Of a stretch of 25,721 bases of DNA, positions 15,501 to 24,037 are shown piece by piece; the first letter of the stretch is position 1, and every line of letters starts with the position of its first letter. The position numbers and the translations under genes were made by a program. Below the pieces are notes generated by a model, which had not been told where the DNA came from, did no database searches, and saw only the letters and a list, made by a program, of their open reading frames with translations. The stretch comes from an uncultured Bacteroides sp. (GTDB lineage Bacteria > Bacteroidota > Bacteroidia > Bacteroidales > Bacteroidaceae). The stretch covers positions 1 to 25,721 of the forward strand of contig NZ_CAJUHF010000048.1 in NCBI RefSeq assembly GCF_910585845.1, read 5' to 3'.

Positions 15501-17498
15501 TTATAGTTTATATTCCAGTTGGCGTTTCTTGCCGTCAACAGATATCTCTATTTTCACTCCGTTCTCGTCGAATGCCTTGTTCAGGAATTTGGCTTTGAAT
15601 GTGGGGAAAGAAGCGGCGTCTTTCGACGGATAGATGATGGTGATGTAGCGTACGTTCTCCGTGGCTTTCTTCTCTGCGTCGAAGGAGACGGCAGCACGGG
15701 GAACACGCAGACGGTAGGCTGTAGAACGCCAACCCTCTTTCTCTTTCACCGTGATTTTCTTGTCGGAGAAGCATTGCAGTTTCACGTTGCTCGGTCCGTC
15801 GTAGGCTGTAGTCAGGATGTGGTTCTTTACGTTTACGTTGACCGTACCTTCACACAAGTGGTAATTCAGATTGACCGTTCCTTGTACATTGCCCACGGCT
15901 TCATCCACGATGACGAAGTACGTTTGGTCTACAAAGAAGACTGCGCGGCGGTGTTTCAGCCCGTCGTAGTGGGGATTCTCAGTGACCAACACCTGCTCGT
16001 TGCCTTCGGACTTCCAGAGTTTCGTTACGGATTCCGTGGTTTGCAAGTTCTTCTCGTCCAGTGTCAGCGTGTTGTGGGAACAGGTACGACGGAACCAGTT
16101 ACGCAGTTTCATCACTTCTTTGTCGCCTGCATAAACGTACGATCCGCTGTCCGGGAAGAGGTTTTTGCCATTGAACCAAAGTTCGAAAGTGCCGTTGTCC
16201 GGCTGGCAGTGCCATTCTCCTTTAGGACCGGCTTTCACCACCATTACCGTAGCATCCTGCTTCCATCCGTTTCTGAAGGTGAAGAATCCGGAAGTCAGTG
16301 CGCCATGAGAGAGGTTGGGCAGGGGAGCGCCTTCGCGTCCTTCGGTGGCATAATAGCGGATCCATGCACAGTCGGGGAATAGCTTGAGCCAATCCTTGTA
16401 GTTCTGGATCTCTGCCGGGCGGTCTCCCAACTTAGCATCGCTGAAGCAGGGATTACTGTAGTCGGGGAAACAGATATTGGAATAAAATTCAATCATGTTC
16501 TTCACTGTCTCTACGTATTCGGCAGGGAACTCTTGGCGGAATCCGTTGACGTCTGCCATGCGCAGAGCTTTGCAGAAGATATTGATGGATGCCAAGTGAT
16601 AGTGCGGGTCAAGCTCGTATTGTCCACCATCGGCATAGACTTGCTTCTTTATCTCACGATTCAGGATACTGATACCGCTCTTTCTCCACGCTGAGGCTTC
16701 CTTGAATTCGGGGAAGAATGCGCCGGCATATACCATTCGCTGTGCTTCGAACAGCAGATGGTTGCCTTGGTCAGAGTAGTTGCCTAAGATATGCAGGGCA
16801 TGGCGGTGATAGTTGACCAGAAACTCGGTCAGGAACTCCGGAGTGAACGCTTTCGAGGAGACGAACAGCAGGAATTGCAGTGTCTGGTCCTGCAAGCGAT
16901 TGCTGACTTCCAGCGGGCGCCATGCAAAACGTACGTTCTCAGCATTTCCTTTTACTTCGCCTGCGCTCACCAACTCATACTCTTCTTTCTCTACCTGTGT
17001 CAATGGGTTCTTCTTTATCCAGTCTATGTATTGGAATGCCCATTCCTTGGCATACTTCTCATCGCCTGAGATCCGGTAGGCCTTTCCCATCGGGGTGAAC
17101 CATTTGTGGCGGTGCAACTGCCAACGTAACTCGTTGTCTTGCACGGGCCAGTATTGCCAGTTGATGTCCTTGCCGTAATTGTAAGAGGGTTGGTAACCAT
17201 AGTGTACAAAGAATGTGTGTTCCAAGGCATCGTCCGCCCACTTCTGTTCGGTCTGTGAGATCTTGATGTTATTCAAGTCAAGGTCCGGATGGGCTATGCC
17301 GGTGCGTTGGCGGTAGTAGTCCAATAAGGCTTGAGCGGCTTCGTCCCATTGTTGTTGGTCACATGCGGCTTTCACTTTCTCCAGTCCCGGATAGTCCAGG
17401 TTCAGCAGGTCGAAAGCCTCCTTCCGGAGCTGTTGCGCTTGTGTGCACAAGGCAATCAGCAGGAAGGTAAAGCTAACTATATATCTTGTTATCCTCAT
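15501..17498 (-). CDS. PL12-type heparinase III-like lyase
   Basis: Heparan-sulfate lyase of 665 residues, probably periplasmic, cutting low-sulfated regions by beta-elimination. A cleavable signal peptide covers about residues 1-20 (LLIALCTQAQQ; not a good lipobox). The N-terminal helical toroid includes FFVHYGYQPSYNYGKDINWQ. Likely catalytic positions are Asn246 in SDQGNHLLFEAQRM, a Tyr in QYELDPHYH (Tyr294 or Tyr300) and His430 in EWHCQPDNGTFEL, the last opening the heparinase II/III beta-sandwich that continues with RTCSHNTLTLDEKN. This set agrees with the Asn-Tyr-His mechanism described for heparinase III. It sits 16 bases after the GH88 gene and 11 before the sulfatase gene, which supports the heparan assignment. 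Family call is firm; preferred sulfation pattern is not visible. Confidence 0.93.
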   Translation of the reverse strand: MRITRYIVSFTFLLIALCTQAQQLRKEAFDLLNLDYPGLEKVKAACDQQQWDEAAQALLDYYRQRTGIAHPDLDLNNIKISQTEQKWADDALEHTFFVHYGYQPSYNYGKDINWQYWPVQDNELRWQLHRHKWFTPMGKAYRISGDEKYAKEWAFQYIDWIKKNPLTQVEKEEYELVSAGEVKGNAENVRFAWRPLEVSNRLQDQTLQFLLFVSSKAFTPEFLTEFLVNYHRHALHILGNYSDQGNHLLFEAQRMVYAGAFFPEFKEASAWRKSGISILNREIKKQVYADGGQYELDPHYHLASINIFCKALRMADVNGFRQEFPAEYVETVKNMIEFYSNICFPDYSNPCFSDAKLGDRPAEIQNYKDWLKLFPDCAWIRYYATEGREGAPLPNLSHGALTSGFFTFRNGWKQDATVMVVKAGPKGEWHCQPDNGTFELWFNGKNLFPDSGSYVYAGDKEVMKLRNWFRRTCSHNTLTLDEKNLQTTESVTKLWKSEGNEQVLVTENPHYDGLKHRRAVFFVDQTYFVIVDEAVGNVQGTVNLNYHLCEGTVNVNVKNHILTTAYDGPSNVKLQCFSDKKITVKEKEGWRSTAYRLRVPRAAVSFDAEKKATENVRYITIIYPSKDAASFPTFKAKFLNKAFDENGVKIEISVDGKKRQLEYKL

Positions 17499-17514
17499 AG
17501 TATATTGTTTTTAT

Positions 17515-18804
17515 TTAGAGCGATTTGTAATCCAGTCCTTTCACCTGCATGTAGCGGATCAGGGCTTCCAGATAGTAATAATCGGCATAATTGATCGGGG
17601 TGTCAATCTCCGAACCATTGGGCAGTGAACCTACAGAGTGCATCAAGATGAATCCTTGGTTTGTGCCGACCTTTGCCAGATAAGCATCGGAAGAGAGGGA
17701 TTTCAGCAGTTTCTCGGCATAATCCAAGTAAACTTGTCCGTCTTCTATCAACGTGCTGAGTTCTATCAGGGCAGAAGCAGTGATAGAAGCAGCAGATGCA
17801 TCGCGGGGTGTTTCCGGCATGTCAGGTGCATCGTAATCCCAGAGGGGAATGGCATCGTCGGTTTTTACGCACTTCATAATCATGTTTGCGATGTTCTTTG
17901 CCTGTTGCAGGAAGAGTGTATCTTTTGATTCGCGATAGCAGGAGGTATATCCGTATACTCCCCATGCCTGTCCGCGTGCCCATGAAGAATCGTCGTTTTT
18001 GCCTTGGTGCGTGCACTTCAGTTCTACGTTGCCGTCGTTTTTGTAACTTACTACGTGATAGGATGAATAGTCTTCTCTGAAATGGTTTTTCAGTGTCGTT
18101 TCTGCATGCTTCAGTGCTATATCCTTATATTTGGGATTATTGGTAAGATGATTGACATAAAACAGCAGATCGAGGTTCATCATGTTATCAATAATCACAG
18201 GGAAATTCCATTTTCCGAAGTCCCATGAGCGGATACAGCCAATATTCGGGTTGAAGCGGTCGCACAAGTTGTCGGCAGTCTGTACCAATATGGACTGGAT
18301 GCTGTCTGCCGGTGCCAGACGGTTTGCATTGCCATAGCTACAGTTCATCATGAATCCGATGTCGTGTGTGCCGGTGTATTTTCTTACCGGATACAGGTAG
18401 TTGGTGAATTTGGCGGCACTTGCTTTCAGGTTTTCCTTTCCGGTGAGTTGATAGGCATACCACAGGTTGCCGGGGAAGAAACCGCTGGTCCAATCGTAGA
18501 TGGAACCGCAATACCGACGGCTTCCTATAGACGCCTTTATCGGTTTTACACGCAAAGAATCCTTGAAGGTTGAAGGATCTCTCTGCAACTGGTTGCAAAG
18601 GAAGTCCATGTCGTAGCCCGTCCAAATGGCACGCGGCAATAAAACAGAATCTCCTACATCGGCTACAGTCTCTTCTAACTGTTGTACAGAAGTGTCTATC
18701 GCATTCTTCAGCCAGCTGTAGTCCTCTTTAGGTTGGTTGGAAGAGCAGCTGGAAAAGCCTTGCAATGCGGCTACTGTGTAGCAAAATAGTAAAATCTTTT
18801 TCAT
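17515..18804 (-). CDS. GH88 unsaturated glucuronyl hydrolase, lipoprotein
   Basis: Removes the 4,5-unsaturated uronic acid left at the non-reducing end by the lyases, freeing the amino sugar. The 429-residue product starts MKKILLFCYTVAALQGFSSC with a plausible lipobox Cys20. GH88 marks are YDWTSGFFPGNLWYAY, the catalytic-type Asp148 in GTHDIGFMM, Asp206 in IIDNMMNLDLL, and SSWARGQAWGVYGY near the second half. A longer in-frame start at 18885 was rejected because those 27 extra codons are the translation of an intergenic hairpin and would bury the signal peptide. It is the third gene of the operon, 101 bases after susD and 16 before the PL12 gene, in the order expected for lyase-product processing. 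Confidence 0.93.
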   Translation of the reverse strand: MKKILLFCYTVAALQGFSSCSSNQPKEDYSWLKNAIDTSVQQLEETVADVGDSVLLPRAIWTGYDMDFLCNQLQRDPSTFKDSLRVKPIKASIGSRRYCGSIYDWTSGFFPGNLWYAYQLTGKENLKASAAKFTNYLYPVRKYTGTHDIGFMMNCSYGNANRLAPADSIQSILVQTADNLCDRFNPNIGCIRSWDFGKWNFPVIIDNMMNLDLLFYVNHLTNNPKYKDIALKHAETTLKNHFREDYSSYHVVSYKNDGNVELKCTHQGKNDDSSWARGQAWGVYGYTSCYRESKDTLFLQQAKNIANMIMKCVKTDDAIPLWDYDAPDMPETPRDASAASITASALIELSTLIEDGQVYLDYAEKLLKSLSSDAYLAKVGTNQGFILMHSVGSLPNGSEIDTPINYADYYYLEALIRYMQVKGLDYKSL

Positions 18805-18830
18805 AAAATAAGTATTGTTTAGATAAAGAC

Positions 18831-18873
18831 ATGATGGAGAGAGTAGGGAATGTGCTTCCTCTCTCTCCATCAT
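18831..18873 (-). other. Hairpin between SusD and GH88 genes
   Basis: A perfect 13-bp inverted repeat, ATGATGGAGAGAG at 18831-18843 and its complement at 18861-18873, with a 17-base loop. It lies in the 101-base gap after the susD stop. No T-run follows on the minus strand, so full termination is unlikely. It could shield the susCD part of the transcript from 3' decay or partially attenuate the downstream enzyme genes. Confidence 0.7.
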
Positions 18874-18905
18874 ATTATTTAGCAAATTAATTGTATTCCA
18901 TAAAA

Positions 18906-20570
18906 TTATTCATAACCCGGATTGTTCTTGTTTTCCAATGCGGGGTTGGACTGTATTTCACCCAGCGGTATGGGGAACAGTTCGTGTTTTCCTTTGACAA
19001 ACTTGTCGCCAGCCACATATTTTCCTTTGAGCGAAGCGTCCATCTTGTCTTGGAAGAGACGTAATGTCTCGGCCAAAAATCCCCAGCGCAGCAAGTCGTA
19101 CTTACGTTGTCCTTCGAAGGCCAACTCAAAACCACGTTCCCAGTAGAGGGCGGTACGGAATTTACCTGCTTCGTCAGAATCATCGATGTACGGCAGGTCG
19201 TACACTTTCGGAGCTTTCATCAGGCTACTGTAGTTTTCAGCGGTGATAGGAGTTGCTTGTGCACGTGTGCGCACTAAATTCAACAGTCTCCATGCTTCGG
19301 AAGTGTTGCCGGTTTCGTTGTAAGCTTCGGCTGCCATCAGCACAGCGTCTGCATAGCGTATGGGGCAGTAGTTTGCACCTACGTTGTTCGGATCTACATA
19401 GCCTTTGGGCATCCATTCCCTGCGCCATTTTCCGGGATACCAGTCGGCCACCTTTTTGTTTTCGGTCTTGACGTGCCCTTTTTCTTTATCCCATTTGTAC
19501 TGATAGGTGCATACCATGACGTCTCTACGTTCGTCGGTATCTTCGAAGAAGGCTTTCCATGCAGGAAGTACGCGGAAGAAAGCGTTGGCACGTCCCATAT
19601 TCTCAGAAGCATTTCCTGACGGTGCTGCCACTAATGGTCCGTTGTAGGTGCCCCAGTTTCCGGCATTGTCTCTATAGCCTTCACCGGTCGGGTTGAAAGC
19701 AATTTCCCACAGGCTCTCTTGTGAGTTCAGTACACCTGCGGAGTAGCCTTTGAACAGTTCCACGAATCCACCGTCATAGAAATTGTGGTAACCTTTGGTT
19801 TGGATAGAGTTCCATTCGGTAATTACTGCGTTGAAGTACTCTTTTCTCTTGGCATCGTCCGGACGGGTCAACTGTTTGTCCTGTTGCAGGCTGTAGCCGG
19901 CACGCTGTAGGTAGACACGCATCAACAGGGCATGTGCGGCACTCTGTGAGGGTGTTTCCGGTGACAGGGAGGCTTTGCCTTTTTGCAGGTTCTCTTTGGC
20001 AAAGTTCAAGTCGTCGATAATCTGGTCGTAAATGGTCTCGCGGCTGACACGTCCGTTGAAAGCATCTTCGTATGTAAAAGTACATTTTGTTTTGAACGGT
20101 ACGTCTCCCCAATATTTAACCAAGTCGAAAGCCAAGAAAGCACGGAGGAATTTAGCTTGGGCTACCAGTTCTTTTAAGCTGGTATCTCCTTCGTAGCCGG
20201 CCATGCCTTCTATTCCTTCAATGGCAAGGTTTGCACGGTCTATTCCTAAATATTTGAACTTCCATATACTTGCAACCCAAGTGTTTGTAGACTTCACCAT
20301 GTAGTGGGCGATGTCACGGCGTGTATTGTCTGTACCGGTACCGTTTATATAATAAGTATCATCCGATGCAGGCATTGCCATCTCGTCTTGGCCATAATGT
20401 CCTAATTCGGATAAGCAATCGTAAATACCTATCACAGCCATTTGAGCCTGGTTGTATGTCTTGAAGTAATTATCTCTCTCATAATATGCAGTCGGTTCCT
20501 CCGTCAGATCACATGAAGCAAATCCTGCTGCAATCAGTGCGCTTAGCGCAAATACTTTATATTTTTTCAT
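18906..20570 (-). CDS. SusD-like glycan-binding lipoprotein
   Basis: Outer-membrane surface lipoprotein of 554 residues that caps the SusC channel and captures the glycan. The signal ends in AAGFASC (lipidated Cys20), followed by the usual DLTEEPTAYYERDNYFKT start. TPR-like helices follow, with AQAKFLRAFLAFDLVKYWGDVPF, a hallmark SusD stretch, and the RagB/SusD C-terminal part has YCPIRYADAVLMAAEAYNE and LYWERGFELAFEGQRKYDLLRWG. The terminus PALENKNNPGYE is typical of the family. It starts 22 bases after the susC stop and is clearly its partner. The ligand is inferred to be heparin/heparan sulfate from the enzymes downstream. No separate surface glycan-binding protein gene follows it, whereas many PULs have one there. 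Confidence 0.96.
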   Translation of the reverse strand: MKKYKVFALSALIAAGFASCDLTEEPTAYYERDNYFKTYNQAQMAVIGIYDCLSELGHYGQDEMAMPASDDTYYINGTGTDNTRRDIAHYMVKSTNTWVASIWKFKYLGIDRANLAIEGIEGMAGYEGDTSLKELVAQAKFLRAFLAFDLVKYWGDVPFKTKCTFTYEDAFNGRVSRETIYDQIIDDLNFAKENLQKGKASLSPETPSQSAAHALLMRVYLQRAGYSLQQDKQLTRPDDAKRKEYFNAVITEWNSIQTKGYHNFYDGGFVELFKGYSAGVLNSQESLWEIAFNPTGEGYRDNAGNWGTYNGPLVAAPSGNASENMGRANAFFRVLPAWKAFFEDTDERRDVMVCTYQYKWDKEKGHVKTENKKVADWYPGKWRREWMPKGYVDPNNVGANYCPIRYADAVLMAAEAYNETGNTSEAWRLLNLVRTRAQATPITAENYSSLMKAPKVYDLPYIDDSDEAGKFRTALYWERGFELAFEGQRKYDLLRWGFLAETLRLFQDKMDASLKGKYVAGDKFVKGKHELFPIPLGEIQSNPALENKNNPGYE

Positions 20571-20592
20571 TATATTCTCCTTTTAAGGTTCG

Positions 20593-23500
20593 TTAGAATG
20601 CTAAGTTAATACCGAAAACGAATGAACGGCTCTTGGGGTAAGCACCGAAGTCTACACCCGGAGTCAGTCCGTTACCCATAGTGGACACTTCAGGATCGAA
20701 ACCTGAGTATTTGGTCCATGTCAGCAGGTTGGAACCTGTGGCATAAATGCGCAGTTTGCTGATGCCTGCTTTGCTGAGCCATTTTTTCGGGAGAGTATAA
20801 CCTAATGTGATGTTGCTCAACTTCAGGAATGAACCGTCTTCCACTGCCCATGAGTGGATGTAAGTGTCACCGACTTCGTTGTCGTAGATGGCTGCTACAG
20901 TCTTGTTCTGGTTGAGTTCTGCCATTTCCTGCGGATTGCTAATCAGTTCGCCCTGCTTGTTTACCAATACCCAACGATGTTTGGAATCGGCTATGGCAAG
21001 TACGTTCTTGTTTTGTAATGCAGTCTTGGTATTCGTCAGTTTGGTGGCATTAAGCACGTCATTACCTATACTGTAGGTCAAGAAGAAGCTGAGATCGAAA
21101 TCTTTGTAAGTGAACGTGTTGTTGATACCTCCATACAACTTGGGATAGGCATGTCCGATGACGGTCTTGTCTGCTTCCGTTATCTTGTTGTCATCGCTAC
21201 CGTCTACGTTCTTGAACTTCCACATACCGGGTTTCATGTCTTCTTTTTTGCCAACAAAAGGAATACCGTCTTTCAATACGTAGGTGTTGGTCTCTGCATC
21301 ATAATTGAAATCGGATACCTGATAGAGACCATCGGTTACGTAGCCGTACATCTGACCCAAAGGTCGGTTTACACCAATGATGTGCGTGTTTTGGCTATAA
21401 CCGAAGTTGGCTTCCCAAAGCTGTACTTCTTCTCCAGTCAGTTTTTTTACGGAGTTCTTGTTATGCGACAGCGTTACGGCTGTGTTCCAAGTGAAATTTT
21501 TGGTCACAATGTTGGCCGAGTTGATGGTCAAGTCGATACCCTTGTTCTCTGTTTCACCGGCATTGATGATCATGCCGTCGTATCCGGATGAGGTAGGCAT
21601 CTTGGCGTTCAACAACAAATTACTGCTTCGGTTGATGTAGAATTCGGGAGAGATGGTTAGACGTTGGTTAAAGAATCCGAAGTCGAGACCAAAGTTGAAT
21701 GTTTTGTTGGCTTCCCATTTCAAGTTGACGTTAGGAATCTGTTTGAGCGCATAACCGGGCTGTGTGGAGTCTCCGTTGGGATAGGTTACTGAACCCAACA
21801 TCGGTAAGCTGAGGTAGCTGTTGATACGGTTGTTACCTGCCATACCGTAGCCGATGCGCATTTTCAGGTCGGAGAAGATGTTCAAGTTCTTGATGAAATC
21901 CTCTTCTCCCATACGCCATGCTGCAGAGAATGCGGGGAAGTAACCCCATTTGTTGTTCTTACCGAACTTGGAAGAACCGTCGGCGCGGAACGAAGCAGTA
22001 AACAGATACTTATCCTTGAAACCGTAGTTGAAGCGGGCGAAGAAAGAGAGTAGCTTGTCATCATAGTTTTCCGTTGATTCGGCCAAGGTAGGCAAACCTA
22101 ATGACAGGTCTCCCAGACCGATATCATCGTTGGGGAAATTGGCTGCTGCTGCTTTGAAACTGCGGGTCCAGCGGTCTACGTATTCTTGACCTACCATGGC
22201 GGTCACATCGTGTCCTTTGCCCGACCAGTTGTAGTTCAGTACATTGGAGGTTTGGAAACTACCGTTCTCCACGTTCTGGATGCTACCGTTGATGCTGGAA
22301 CGCTTGGCGGTGATGGACTTGTCTCCGAAGAAGATATCATTGCGGCGTGTCTGGTAGCGCATACCGGTGGTGTTGCGGAACGACAGACCTTTGAATAATT
22401 TGAATGTGAATCCACCGTTTGCTTGGAATGTGCGGTATTCGCGGTCTTTAGTTTCTTCGGCTGCGGAGAGTAAAGGATTCTGCATCACGTTGCCGGTATC
22501 GTCTACGAAGATGGGGTCTTCGTCTTCCAATAACATGTCATCTGTGCCGTTAATACCTATCGTAGGGCGATATTGTAGGATATGCTGCATTTTGTTGAAA
22601 CGGTCGCCTCCTTCGGATGTACCCATACCATAGATTTTCATTTGGTCGTAGCTGATGCGCGCGTTGATACTCAGACGGTCGTTCACTTTGTGGTTCATGT
22701 TGAACGAGATGTTGTGCTTTTTGCTGCCGCTGAACACCATAGCACCTTCTTCATCATAATAAGAGTATGCCAAATTGTAATTTAGCTTGTCTGTTCCTCC
22801 AGAAACGCCTACGCGGTAGTTTTGCGTCAATGCCGTGCGTCCCAAAGTCAGATCCTGCCAATCGAGACCTTTACGGTTGGCATAGTTCTTCTCAAGATCA
22901 CTGTAGTTGCCATAAATTTTGGTGAAACTTTCAATGTCCTTGTCGATGTCCTCCTGTGTCTTGGCATCGTACACGCGACGTTCAAAGTCAAGCATGGCAA
23001 ATTCGTATGGTGACAGTACGTCCAATGTCTTTGCAATCTTCTTGAATCCGACGTAGGTGTCGAATGTGACGGTCGTCTTTCCGCCTTTGCCACCGCTCTT
23101 TGTGGTGATAACTACTACACCGTTGGCACCGCGCGCACCGTAGATGGCAGTTGCAGAAGCGTCCTTCAAGATGTCAATGGTCTCGATTTCAGCAGGATCG
23201 AGGGTAGACATGCCGTCTTCGCTGGGGAAACCATCAATTATGTAGAGAGGTTCGTTACTTTGTGTAATGGAGATACCACCACGCACACGGATTGAGATGG
23301 ATGCACCTGGAGCACCTTCGCTCTGCATCACCTGCACACCGGCCATACGACCTGCCAAAGCTTGGGTGATGTCACTTGTGGGGACTTTGGAAAGTTCCTT
23401 GCTGTTGACGGAGGCTACAGATCCGGTCAGGTCTTTACGTTTCACTGTAGCATAACCAATAGCAACAACTTCATCCAGCATTACGGCATCAGCTTGCAGG

Positions 23501-23790
23501 GTGACATTGATTACACTTTGGTTGTTCACTTTCACTTCTTGCGTAGTCATTCCGACGTAGGAGAAAACGAGTACGGCTTTCGAAGGGTTATCTACTGTTA
23601 GTGTATAGTTACCGTCAATGTCGGTCACTGTACCTACTCCGGCAGCGCCTTTCACGGTTACGCTACCTCCAATCACTTCATATCCTTCACTGTCGATTAC
23701 CTTACCGGTCACTTTCAGGCTCTGTGCATAAGTAGCCATGCTGACAGTGGCGAGGACAAACATTAAAAATAAAACTTTTAATTTGTACAT
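20593..23790 (-). CDS. SusC-like TonB-dependent glycan importer
   Basis: Full-length outer-membrane importer of 1065 residues for large oligosaccharides, energised by TonB. Signal peptide about residues 1-22 (MATYAQ), carboxypeptidase-regulatory-like domain 26-100 (VTGKVIDSEGYEVIGGSVTV, TDIDGNYTL), TonB-box-like LDEVVAIGYA at about 105-113, plug with PLYIIDGFPS and AIYGARGANGVVVITTK, then a barrel ending in FVFGINLAF with the terminal Phe needed for assembly. Unlike the receptor at the left edge it has no STN domain, so its PUL should be controlled by another type of regulator, commonly a hybrid two-component protein. It is the first gene of a ten-gene minus-strand operon and has a good promoter about 50 bases upstream. 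Confidence 0.97.
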   Translation of the reverse strand: MYKLKVLFLMFVLATVSMATYAQSLKVTGKVIDSEGYEVIGGSVTVKGAAGVGTVTDIDGNYTLTVDNPSKAVLVFSYVGMTTQEVKVNNQSVINVTLQADAVMLDEVVAIGYATVKRKDLTGSVASVNSKELSKVPTSDITQALAGRMAGVQVMQSEGAPGASISIRVRGGISITQSNEPLYIIDGFPSEDGMSTLDPAEIETIDILKDASATAIYGARGANGVVVITTKSGGKGGKTTVTFDTYVGFKKIAKTLDVLSPYEFAMLDFERRVYDAKTQEDIDKDIESFTKIYGNYSDLEKNYANRKGLDWQDLTLGRTALTQNYRVGVSGGTDKLNYNLAYSYYDEEGAMVFSGSKKHNISFNMNHKVNDRLSINARISYDQMKIYGMGTSEGGDRFNKMQHILQYRPTIGINGTDDMLLEDEDPIFVDDTGNVMQNPLLSAAEETKDREYRTFQANGGFTFKLFKGLSFRNTTGMRYQTRRNDIFFGDKSITAKRSSINGSIQNVENGSFQTSNVLNYNWSGKGHDVTAMVGQEYVDRWTRSFKAAAANFPNDDIGLGDLSLGLPTLAESTENYDDKLLSFFARFNYGFKDKYLFTASFRADGSSKFGKNNKWGYFPAFSAAWRMGEEDFIKNLNIFSDLKMRIGYGMAGNNRINSYLSLPMLGSVTYPNGDSTQPGYALKQIPNVNLKWEANKTFNFGLDFGFFNQRLTISPEFYINRSSNLLLNAKMPTSSGYDGMIINAGETENKGIDLTINSANIVTKNFTWNTAVTLSHNKNSVKKLTGEEVQLWEANFGYSQNTHIIGVNRPLGQMYGYVTDGLYQVSDFNYDAETNTYVLKDGIPFVGKKEDMKPGMWKFKNVDGSDDNKITEADKTVIGHAYPKLYGGINNTFTYKDFDLSFFLTYSIGNDVLNATKLTNTKTALQNKNVLAIADSKHRWVLVNKQGELISNPQEMAELNQNKTVAAIYDNEVGDTYIHSWAVEDGSFLKLSNITLGYTLPKKWLSKAGISKLRIYATGSNLLTWTKYSGFDPEVSTMGNGLTPGVDFGAYPKSRSFVFGINLAF

Positions 23791-23838
23791 AAATTGATAA
23801 ATCTAAGGTTTAACTTCTCTTTGGAGTTTTTCCTATGG

Positions 23839-23846
23839 CAAAGATA
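23839..23846 (-). promoter_or_regulatory. Predicted promoter of the susC operon
   Basis: Minus-strand TATCTTTG matches TAnnTTTG exactly. The -33 region is AT-rich with no clear TTTG, as expected for an activator-dependent PUL promoter. A start near 23832 would give a leader of about 40 bases before the susC ATG at 23790. Confidence 0.6.
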
Positions 23847-23878
23847 TAAGGATGTTCTGTTATGGAGTTATAACTTTG

Positions 23879-23938
23879 TTTTGAATGCTTTCAGTATTCT
23901 CTTTTGAGAATATTAATCTTGTTCAAAATATGATGTTT
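23879..23938. promoter_or_regulatory. Nested inverted repeats upstream of susC, candidate operator
   Basis: TATTCTC-TTTT-GAGAATA at 23895-23912 is a perfect 7-bp palindromic pair with a 4-base centre. It is flanked by TTTTGAA at 23879-23885 and its complement TTCAAAA at 23932-23938. The block lies about 35-95 bases upstream of the predicted -7 element, where a PUL activator would bind. The regulator itself is not in the window. Confidence 0.4.
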
Positions 23939-24037
23939 TTGTTTAAAAGCGGGGATAAACACCTTGCTGAGGCCATATACAGTACCTTTTGAGGCTTATC
24001 CGGACTCGTAGTGATGATGCATTTTATATCCGTTTTA

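Noticed and set aside
18805..18885. 27-codon N-terminal extension of the GH88 gene
   Set aside because: It encodes the intergenic hairpin and would place a lipoprotein signal internally.
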